Part shown: one piece after another, positions 54,952-64,000 of the stretch
How the letters are laid out: each line of letters opens with the position of its first letter
Numbering within the stretch: the first letter of the stretch is position 1
Source of the DNA: Zeus faber
Lineage: Eukaryota > Chordata > Actinopteri > Zeiformes > Zeidae
Assembly (NCBI GenBank): GCA_960531495.1
Contig: OY482866.1
Span: forward strand, 17,016,346 to 17,080,345
Direction of reading: 5' to 3'
Length of the DNA: 64,000 nt
Translations under genes and position numbers: made by a program
Notes under the pieces: generated by a model
What the model was told of the DNA's origin: nothing
Seen by the model: the letters and a program-made list of their open reading frames with translations, nothing else
Database searches by the model: none

Positions 54952-56732
54952 TTTGGCGATTGGCGATTTTGGCGCGGTCGCCTGCGCTCCGGTTGACTAA
55001 CGCACATTTTAGTATTTTTTCTGTTTTTGTCATAATGTACGGCAAAAAAGCATCGGCAGTTACCTCATACGACCGCGATGCACATGGATATAAAAATTTC
55101 CCTGAACTCACAATTTTGGGACTTTTTATCCGTGGAAGCAGAGTGGCCGGCGGAAATCCTACGCAGGAACACTATCAACAACAACAACAATGGAGCCACT
55201 GTTCCACGAGCGGGCCCACGGAGGAAGCACCGAGGTAAACGAGGTGGCATTCGGGTCGAATGAGGACGCAACCTTACCGTCTACCTCTGCCAAGCATCCT
55301 TCTTGCCAACGTCCAGTCCCTGGAGAACAAGATGGATGAACTTCGAGCGAGGATTAAATTCCAGCGAGACACGAGGAACTGTTGCGTCCTCTGTCTGACG
55401 GAAACATGGTTGAACCCACTGGTGCCGGATGAAGCCATTCGTCCAGCCGAGTCCTTCTCCGTGTTCCGTGGCGACAGGACAGGGGAGTCGGGGAAATCCA
55501 AAGGTGGAGGCGTCTGCCTAATGGTAAACAACTGCTGGTGTAACCCCGACAACACCAAGTTTCTCTCCCACTCCTGCTCGCCGAACCTGGAACAGCTGAC
55601 CATCCTATGCCGTCCATTTTATCTCCCCCGGGAATTTAGCACGGAGATCATCACAGCCGTTTATATCCCACTGCAAGCGGACACCGACGCAGCTCTGTCG
55701 GTCCTGTACAATGTGTTGCGCGGATTTCAGAACAAACATACCGACGTGGCTTTGGTGGTGACTGGGGACTTTAACAGGGCCAACCTTAAAAAAAGTTCTG
55801 CCTAATTTCCTCCAACACATCACGTGTGCCACCAGGGGAGATAGAACTCTGGACCATTGCTACACACCATACAAGAACGGATACAAGACCGTCTCGCTCC
55901 CTGCTTTTGGGAAATCTGACCACGCCACGATCTCGCTGGTTCCTGTTTACCGGCCTCTGATCGCGCGAGAGCTGGTGGTGACGAGGGAAGTGAAGCGATG
56001 GATGGACCAATCAGAGGCTGCGCTTCAGGACGCTCTGACTGACGTAGACTGAGCAGCACAAGAGCAGCTCCTCCCCAGCCACGAGTGTGGACGCCTCCCT
56101 TGCCAACGAACTGAACTCCTTTTTTTGCGCGGTTCGAGTCTGGCAACATCTCCCCTAGCTCGCCGGCTAATTGGAGTTACACCACTGGGGATGAGCGCGC
56201 ACTCTCAGTGTCCGTGCACGAGGTCAGGGGGGCTTTGATGCGGGTGAGCACCAGGAAACCTGCGGGCCCAGACGGCATATCTGGGCGAGTACTGAAGACC
56301 TGTGCTAACCAGCTAGCCCCGGTGTTCACCACAATATTCAACATCTCTCTGGCTGAATCAGCGGTCCCGTCCTGTTTCAAGAGGTCCACCGTTGTTCCTG
56401 TCCCGAAGATCGCATCTCCAGCCTGCCTGAATGACTACCTTCCGGTGGCCCTCACGTCGGTGGTCATGAAGTGTTTCGAGAGGTTGATTAAGGATTACAT
56501 CTGCGCCTCCCTCCCCCGCACCTTGGACCCGTTGCAGTTTGCGTACCGGCAGAACAGATCCACGGATGACTCGGTTTCCCAGGTACAGCCCACCATGCTC
56601 ACGCATCTGGATGGCCAGAAGGGGGCCTATGTGAGATTGCTGTTCATCGATTACAGTTCAGCCTTCAACATCATAGTCCCCACCATACTGGCTGTCAAGC
56701 TGATGGAGCTCGGACTGAATGCTCCGCTGTGC
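54952..56732 (+). mobile_element. APE-type LINE, truncated at its 3' side
   Basis: A 5' UTR is followed by an endonuclease frame from about 55260 (SILLANVQSLENKMDELRAR, LTETWLN, VVTGDFNRANLK), a frameshift at 55800, then KSDHATISL. About 150 bases later, after an apparent deletion near 56050-56190, there is reverse transcriptase (RKPAGPDGISGRVLK, RLLFIDYSSAFNIIVP). The sequence leaves the LINE at 56732 inside the palm domain and enters the SINE-pair block without a 3' end. It resembles Rex1/CR1-type fish elements. In block B the interval 31265-31780 takes its place. Confidence 0.85.
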
Positions 56733-57022
56733 CAGCTGAGCACATATCTATTAAACACAATCCCTGTAGTTTAGGTTTGAATCCAGCCTGTTTTAATTTT
56801 CTGTACGTCTCCACCCCCATTTCCTGCTGTAAAACGTTAAGAAAGTAAACTTACTGACACATGTCGCGCCATCAAGCTGACACTTTTGTAAAAAGCAACT
56901 TGCATGGACACAGCCATCAAGACAAAGTGTCTCGCTCAAGAACACCTGCACAAACTACAAGTCGGCATCAAACCCGCAACGTTCAGATTACTAGATGAGC
57001 CACGCTACCTCCTGAGCTACTG
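56732..57022. repeat. Pair of convergent tRNA-like SINE heads, copy 2
   Basis: Same block as 31778-32062; its left boundary is fused to the LINE at cagctgagcacat. Confidence 0.65.
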
Positions 57023-57310
57023 TCATACACATAGACTTACTGTACTGAGTGACCTTCTGGAAGCTGAGGGCACATTTAAAACTGCCCAGAAAGCTTCTGA
57101 CACATATTGTAAAGAATAAAAACAAATGTGTGTTTTTTACACTGAGTTGTCATACAGCTGTTTTTTCATAACAGTCTGTGTCACTCACATGAAAAGTAAA
57201 CTACAATATTATAAATATTATAAATATTATTCATATATAGTTTCTAATTCAAAATGTTCTTGGATCAAAACATCAGAAACATAAGCAAGTTAAAATATAA
57301 ATATTGAAAA

Positions 57311-57722
57311 TCAATCATTGAGATCACATATGGCACATTTGGGTGAAGGAGGAAACATTTCAACCAGTTTTTGGCTGATTTTTAACACAGTACAAGCTTT
57401 TTTGCCCCTCGCTTTCCTGTGGGTGATCGACATAGACAGAGACACAGAGAGAGAGAGGAAAAGAGACTTGTGACAATGAACCAGACACAAAGTTTTTGGA
57501 TGAATTATGCTGGTTTTTGCACCCAGACCTGGCAACCCAGGTGGAGTCTTCTTGTCAGAAGTGTCTCTTTTCCTCTCTCTCTCTATGTCTCTGTCTATGT
57601 CGATCACCCACAGGAAAGCGAGGGGCAAAAAAGCTTGCAGTGTGTTAAAAATCAGCCAAAAACTGGTTGAAATGTTTCCTACTTAACCCAAATGTTCCAT
57701 ACATGATCTCAACGATTAATTG
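57311..57722. repeat. Foldback element with arms of about 170 bp
   Basis: The left arm (57311-57480) and right arm (57553-57722) are reverse complements with few mismatches. Examples are gaggaaacatttcaaccagt against its mirror near 57664-57683, and gtgggtgatcgacatagaca against tgtctatgtcgatcacccac. The loop is about 70 bp. No coding frame. Single arms occur at 31386 and 37772. Confidence 0.85.
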
Positions 57723-58004
57723 TCCCTGTTTATACTGAAAATAGTTGTTTTGGATGTTCTTTAGTGCAGTGGTTGCAAACTTTATTTAGTAGTGCACCCC
57801 TCAAAGATATTTTTCCAGCTGAGTACATCTTCACTGCCATTGGGAGAAAAATCACAGAAAATAATATAAATGATGTACTGTATGTGCATGCTATGTGTTT
57901 TTTAAAACATTATACATAACTAATATTTTTTAACACATTATTTTTCTAGAGAACCCCTGCAGTACCCCTATGGGTACGAGTACGACCTTTCAAGGACTCC
58001 TGTA

Positions 58005-58312
58005 CTCGTGGCTCAACCAGCTGAGCACATATCTGTTAAACACAATCCCTGTAGTGATGCAGGTTTGAATCCAGCCTGTTTTAATTTTCTGTACGTCTCC
58101 ACCCCCATTTCCTGCTGTAAAACGTTAAGAAAGTACACTTACTGACACATGTCACACCACCAAGCTGACACTTTTGTAAAAAGCAACTTGCATGGACACA
58201 GCCATCAAGAGCAAAGTGTGTCACTCAAGGACACCTGCACAAACTACAAGTCGGCATCAAACCCGCAACGTTCAGATTACTAGATGAGCCACGCTACTGC
58301 CTGAGCTACTGT
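58005..58312. repeat. Pair of convergent tRNA-like SINE heads, copy 3
   Basis: A box tggctcaaccagctgagcac on + strand at the left and tagctcaggcagtagcgtgg on - strand at the right. Confidence 0.65.
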
Positions 58313-58419
58313 CATACACATAGACTTACTGTACTGAGTGACCTTCTGGAAGCTGAGGGCACATTTAAAACTGCCCAGAAAGCTTCTGACACATATTGTA
58401 AAGAATAAAAACAAAAACT

Positions 58420-59300
58420 GGTTGAAATGTTTCCTACTTAACCCAAATGTGCCATACAAGATCTCAAATGATTTATCTTCAATATTTATATTTAAACTTT
58501 TTTATGCTTGTGATGTTTTGATCGAAGAACATTTTGAATTAGACACTGTTTATTAATAACATTAATAATATTATAGTTTATCTTTCATGTGAGTGACACA
58601 GACTGTTGTGTAAAAACAGCTGTATAAATATACAGCTGTACTCAATGTAAAAAAATACACATTTGTTTTTATTCTGCACATCAATTGCCCATAGGAAAGC
58701 GAGGGGCAAAAACGGTTGTGTATTAGAGTGTATTAAAAATAAATAAAACGTTTTCTACTCAATCCAAATGACCTTAAAATCAATTATTTATATTAATGCT
58801 TGATTGACAATTTTCTAGGTGCTATATTTTCAATATTCAGATCACTTTCTCACATTTCAGACAAATATTAATGTAAAACAATGTTATATGTAATGGTTAA
58901 CTATACATTTATATGTAAAAAAATAAATGTTAAATTAACTGTCAATTCATTTTAGCAGGTGAGTAAAGAGCAGTGTGCTGCCATATTGTGGGACCTGGGG
59001 AGCAGTTAGTTCATCAGCAGATTACCAAAATGTTCAAGTTGCATAAAGCTTCCATCACAAAGCATTGCCACTGAATTGACACGTTTCTGTATACGTGTGT
59101 ATGTGACAGTTTTGGAGAATGTGCCTTTGTACAAAAACCTTTTAAAGAATTATACAGGCTTTTAATTAGGATGTACATTAAAACTTATTTTAATAGCTGA
59201 ACGTTATCTGGCCAACAGTGGTAGAAAGTTCAGTGCACCAAATATTTGAACATCACCTAAAAGTAAATGTCTTTTGACAGATCTTTTGCCAAGAAGATGA
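58420..59300. repeat. Spacer homologous to 37895-38830, including a hAT 3' stub
   Basis: AT-rich, no gene. 59215-59300 matches the 3' end of the hAT pseudogene at 38740-38830 and then diverges. Confidence 0.75.
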
Positions 59301-59539
59301 CTGCAATACTCAAATACAACAGAATTAGCCTCTGTGACATAAATATTATGCGTCTAGGGATGTCAGGCCATAGTAGAAATGTATGGCATTAGGGGGCTAT
59401 AACAATGAGCTGCAACAAGGCCAACCCAGTATCACACTTTTTTGTGCTCACAGTCACGAAAATGTATCGACTGAATCTAGTAAGTTTGTCTGACTTTTCC
59501 GTGCTACGCAGCGAAAAATTTATACCAAATAATTTCATT

Positions 59540-59640
59540 TCTATATTGAAAGGTTGATGCAAATGAGGCTCTGTGACTGCCTCAACGTGATTGGTTGGTG
59601 GTTACGAGCGCCACAGCACATGTGCTTGTTGATTTTGGAC
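59540..59640 (-). promoter_or_regulatory. Orphan H2B-type promoter
   Basis: Reading the minus strand: CCAATCACgTTGAGGcAGTC, then CACAGAGCCTCATTTGCATC. This matches the H2B copy 1 promoter almost base for base over CCAAT (59594-59590) and the octamer (59564-59557), followed by a weak aatatag. No H2B coding sequence follows. Confidence 0.8.
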
Positions 59641-59834
59641 AAGAAACAAAACAAACACATTGGCTTTTTAAAGCAAATCTATGTAAATTTAAACTTTAAC
59701 TGATTATTTGTAACACTTGTTTTACTACCAATCTGGTGTATGATTTTCATATGAGAGTGAGTTTAATAATCTGTTGCTGATTTTGGTCCAAATATGACAA
59801 CCAGATCGGATCCATTTTGACTGGGTTTGCTCTG

Positions 59835-59842
59835 TGACGTCA
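59835..59842. promoter_or_regulatory. Palindromic cAMP response element
   Basis: TGACGTCA in gtgacgtcac, about 240 bases upstream of the orphan promoter on the minus strand. Function unknown. Confidence 0.4.
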
Positions 59843-59849
59843 CATTCAG

Positions 59850-61180
59850 GCGCGGCCTCCACTCTTTATTTGTTATTGTTCAATTCAAATGAACAAGAAA
59901 ACACAAGATAACATTATAGAACAAATCAAACATCCACTGGTTACGAAACAAATAATTTAGGAGTTTACAGAGGATAAATAAAACACATAACATTCAACAG
60001 CACAAGTTAAAAAAATTATATGTTGACATTGGATGCATTTTCAGGACATTTTGTTTTCAATGTTTCGTTTAAGGTCTGATAGAAAAAAACAATAAGTATT
60101 TGTCTTTGAAAACTTAGATGTGTAAGTTAAATGTTTCTCATATATAAGTAAGCAAACAATGATGTGTTGTTTTTCCAAAAAACAATTCATAAAAGTCCTG
60201 CAAAGTCGTTCATCTCTACAATTATATGCTTTTTTATTTTTACGGTAAACGCTTCAAAATCATTCCAGAAGACCATAATATACAAACAATTACAAAATAA
60301 ATGTTGGATTTATGGAATCCTTCATTTTAAAATCTGAGGTTTTTTTGATTTTAACATATTAGGAATTTCTTAAAATAGAGTTGTTCCCAACCAATACATC
60401 TGGGGATCTTTGGCTGCCCAGTGATAATGCCCAGACACAGGTAAGGCCACAACTTTATCATCTTCTGCAGATGGGCTTGAGAGATGTGATGGGGTTTGTC
60501 CAGACGCAGGGTGAAGTGATAGAGTGTAATAAAATAAAATAATAAAATTAGCAGTGAGCAAGATTGCCAAATTCTACAACAGTTACAAAGATCTCGGAAG
60601 CGGTCGCTATCTTACTTGTCATGAATGTCACACACACACACACACCCCTGAACACCCACTTAAGTAGATCTCTCTTTTCTTCTCCTTTATTGCTGCACTT
60701 GTTACAATAATCTTATCTTTCGATTTTATGTTGTTTTTTTTTGTCAAATACATGTTTATTTCTATGTTTCACCGTGGTCCCCCCTTCTCAGAGAGACAAT
60801 CAGTTGTAACATGGTAAGATGGTTTTGGTGGAAATGTTGTGCTCTTGTCACCCCACAGGTCATCCAGAGGAGTTATTTTAAGCAGTTATTGACAATTAAA
60901 GATTGGTTTTGCCATTTCCAATTTCAAAACACGTCTATTCATCCATCATACAGAATAAGCAATATATTACTGTTCATTTAACCTGTTACTGTTGCATGTG
61001 TCTCAGCTCTTGCCATCTGCAGTACTTCCTGGTGACTGAGAAAGTAACCGGGGGCTGACAGCAGGTGTACTTTAATGTTACTGTGTGGGGCATACACCTG
61101 CTGTGTTCCAATGAATGGTTATTTGTTTATTTGATTGTACACAATGATTGCGGTAAATATATAGAACAAATGCTCTGAGC
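59850..61180. other. Intergenic, mostly unassigned
   Basis: AT-rich. Contains a repeat-like segment near 59865-59960, a short CA tract near 60630-60650, and 60780-60870 similar to 62990-63060. No gene recognised. Confidence 0.5.
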
Positions 61181-61276
61181 TCAAGGAGAGGTTCCACAAA
61201 GCTCTACAGTAACAGCTCTGGGATGGGAGCCAAACGCTTGCTGGTTGGAAACACTCCAGAATCAACACAAGGAGCT

Positions 61277-62184
61277 TTACTCGGCAGTTTGGACGCAGTG
61301 ATGTGTCTTCAGCTGCGAGGACCAAGTGAAACTCTTCAAACACAGTGGACAGCGGTACGGTTTAGCTCCTGTGTGAATACGCTGATGTAGTTTGAGTTTG
61401 TTTTTCGCACTGAAGCTCTTTCCACACTGGACACACTGATACGGTTTCTCTCCTGTGTGGACACGTTGATGTCGGTTCAGATCGGCTTTTGCGTTGAACC
61501 TCTTTCCACACTGCTGGCACTGATACGGTTTCTCTCCTGTGTGGACACGTTTGTGTCGGTTCAGATAAACCTTTGCGTTGAACCTCTTTCCGCACTGCTG
61601 GCAGTGGTACAGTTTCTCTCCTGTGTGACAACGCTGATGCTCTGTCAGTTTATTTTTGACATAAAAGCACTTCCCACACTGTTCACATTGATATGATCTC
61701 TCTCCCGTGTGAATGCGCTGGTGCCTGTCCAGAACACCTTTTGTCCTGAAACTCTGAGCGCACTGCAGGCACTGGTAGGGTTTCTCTCCTGAATGAATAC
61801 GCTGATGTACTTTAAGTTGAGTTTTCGTATTACAAGTCTTTTCACAATGTTGACAGTGGAATGACCTCTCTCCAGTGTGGACAGTCTGATGTGCTTTCAG
61901 ACTACTTGGCCACCTGAAGGTTTTCCCACACTGGTCACAACTGTGACTTCTTGGTGTGTCTTTCTGTTTCCTGGTGGTTGCAGAGGTTCCTATTGGCAGA
62001 GAGGCTGCAGAGGGGAGGAGACTCTCTGCTCTGATCCCTCCACTTCTCAGCTGTTTGACGTCAAGCTCACTGTGACTCTCCTCAATGTGTTGATGGAGGA
62101 AGAGCTGAGACGAGAAGGAGGACAGACACCCAGGACAGGAAAATCCCAGAGTCCGGACAGACTGGGATTTCACTCCTTAAAGAA
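61277..62184 (-). CDS. C2H2 zinc-finger protein, terminal coding exon
   Basis: About 300 residues on the minus strand: an atypical N-terminal finger (FSCPGCLSSFSSQLFLHQH), a linker, then seven regular C2H2 fingers joined by TGEKPY/TGERSY-type linkers and a last imperfect one ([20 protein letters not shown]). It is a probable DNA-binding transcription factor of the large poly-zinc-finger class. The open frame starts with Met at 62173, but ttctttaag just before it looks like a splice acceptor, so 5' exons probably exist; none is recognised in the window. No KRAB or SCAN domain is seen. A damaged copy lies at 40785-41321. Stop TAA at 61277-61279. Confidence 0.85.
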
Positions 62185-64000
62185 GAGAGGGAGGAAAAAA
62201 CAATGGATCACAACAAGTTGGAAAGGGCCCCAGTAACTTAAAATGTTCAGTGAAAAGAGTGAATGCACAAAAACATTAGTATCAACTTTGGCAATATTCC
62301 TTCAAGATCTTCAATCAACAATGAAGAAATGAATAAACAGCAATTCCAAATTGATAGAAGTTTGTATATTTAAAAGACAATACGAGTAGTAACCCATACA
62401 TTTGAGTTAACAATGTGCTCCCCCACAATAGCAATGGTGTGCATGGTTTGGATTGGACATGCCTGGTCGATTCATGCCCCACGGCCTGCAACTTTGACCC
62501 CACAGACCAAATGAGTGACCATTATGCACTAGTGATTGTGGGATGAGTGGGGCGTGGGTGTGTGGTGGGCTGAGGGCCAGCCTTATGGGCCCCTTGCCAG
62601 CTGTGCTCGGCTCCTGGCGGCTTGCCCCAGGTGCTGTGTGATGACCGGCCTGCTGCAGTCCAGCGGGCCTGTGAAGAGTGCTGTCAGGTGCCATCCAGGG
62701 CCCCTGCTTGACAGCAAGGCGTTGTGAGCCTTGGTCAGGGCTTCTCTGTGGGTTTGGGGCTCTTCCATGGCAGCGGTGCTTTGGGCTCAGGATGTTCTTG
62801 CGGCCGTGGGGTGCCACACACAGTCTCTTTTCTCGTTGTTACAGGAAGAGGCCACGTGCCATATTTATTGCTTGAATTTTCACAGAGTTAATTGTATTGT
62901 CAAATACCCCCTCTTGGAGAAGCAATAATGATTAGTTGTTTAATTGAACAAAACATGGTATGATAGTCCTCCAAAGAGAGGTGATTGATGGCGGCCATAC
63001 ATGTATAACAGAAATGTTGTGCTATTGTCATTCCACATGTCATCCAAAGGACCAAGTTAATGTAAGTGGTTCTTGATGATTATACAATTATCTTCAGAGT
63101 GGAAAAGGTACTAGGACTGTGAGCATTTTTTTCATTTGCTAAAATTATTCAACAAATAATCACAAAGTTGTCATAAATAGCTAAAATCATTTTCCTTTGC
63201 TTCCTACTTATAATTTGATGTGTAATTCTTACTTCACTGTGGAAGAGACAGCAAAGCAGTGGAGGCTATCACTTTCATTCATTATCTCAATACAAAATTA
63301 CTCAACCGTTAACATCAATGAAATCAGAAAATCATTCTGAATCTGATCCTTTTTTCTTGGTAAGTGTTCACACAGGGACCATGTTTTTTTCTTTCGTTCT
63401 TTGTTTTTTCTCCTTAATGTAATTATCGGCCAACATTCCTTTGAAGGCAGTCTCTTAATTTATGTCATTCAGAGGTTGGACAGTACCCAAGTACTTTTCA
63501 TTATTACAACATGACATCACATTGTATCCAACAATACATCTGAGTATTTATTTTGAAGATTAAGCTTCCACACATACAGGTTAAGGTAAGTTGATGAAAA
63601 CGATGCACTTTGCACCATAATTGGACTGCTAAACATTTTGACAAAAAAGTTTTTATGTTATTGCACCAAGGCTTGAATGCTTCAAAGTATTGAAATGGCT
63701 GATTGTAGTAAATATAGTATTCCTTTGAAGGGACTCTCTTCATGTATTAAATTAAGGTGGAGAGCACCTGTTGGAGCCAAATTATATATTAGTAAATGAA
63801 AGCCCCTAGTCAGATGACACTAATTTATCGATGCATGAATCGCTATTTTTTTTGTGATTTTGAGCGTGATTATTGCACCAGCCACCAAATTCTATTTTAT
63901 ATGTTTCCCTTTTTGTTGTATCAGTGCTTTGTTCACCACTGATTGTATCTCTCTTGCATTTGAGGTAAGGCATTTGAAGTTAAAGACTTCAAAGGACATT
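62185..64000. other. Intergenic to window end
   Basis: A GC-richer block at 62400-62880 has short open frames on both strands without recognisable domains. The rest is AT-rich. No gene supported. Confidence 0.5.

Noticed and set aside
62407..62817. Possible gene in the GC-richer block near the window end
   Set aside because: Frames on both strands are short and overlapping with no recognisable domain, start context or splice pattern.

Overview
The window is vertebrate nuclear DNA, most likely from a teleost fish. The evidence is compact intron-bearing genes, long (TG)n arrays, tRNA-derived SINEs of fish type, several fish-style LINE families, and a replication-dependent histone array. I cannot name the species.

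1-8.9 kb (+ strand): the 3' two thirds of a TEC-family tyrosine kinase gene, best matched to TEC. Twelve exons join in frame from SH3 through SH2 and kinase to a stop. Its introns hold a 5'-truncated LINE, a MITE, a SINE, (TG)n tracts beside splice sites, and a 1.3-kb minisatellite whose unit is built from the exon 7/intron boundary. The last intron uses a GC donor.

8.9-13 kb: intergenic, with one SINE and a CpG-rich patch.

13-54.2 kb: histone cluster with 16 intact genes (4 H2A, 4 H2B, 3 H3.2, 3 H4, 2 H1) and one H4 pseudogene. Block A (13.0-20.8 kb) is H2A-H2B-H3-H2A-H2B-H4 and lacks H1. Blocks B (24.4-30.4 kb) and C (48.3-54.2 kb) are H1-H3-H2A-H2B-H4. All genes are on + except H4, which is on -. 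Each intact gene ends in the 16-nt histone 3' stem-loop. B and C are copies of a segmental duplication with a 23.9-kb offset. That unit also carried a hAT transposase and a C2H2 zinc-finger gene (intact at 61.3-62.2 kb, broken at 40.8-41.3 kb).

30.9-45 kb, between B and C: a transposon graveyard. It holds SINE/foldback blocks, a decayed restriction-endonuclease-type LINE (33.0-36.6 kb), the H4 pseudogene, a solo LTR with a 5-bp target duplication, a hAT transposase with two stop codons, the broken zinc-finger copy, and a Tigger-like element split by a LINE that looks twin-primed (inverted 5' part, perfect 12-bp target duplication).

54.9-64 kb: a LINE truncated at its 3' side, further copies of the SINE/foldback blocks, an orphan H2B-type promoter with no histone gene behind it, the intact zinc-finger exon, and about 1.8 kb of sequence where I see no gene.

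The histone genes would supply all five histones in S phase from non-polyadenylated mRNAs. TEC and the zinc-finger gene are neighbours with no evident functional link. I did not find a clearly new multi-gene system. The most unusual signals are the splice-site-derived minisatellite, the orphan H2B promoter, an unrecognised duplicated 3' terminal exon, and the rearrangement record between the histone blocks.
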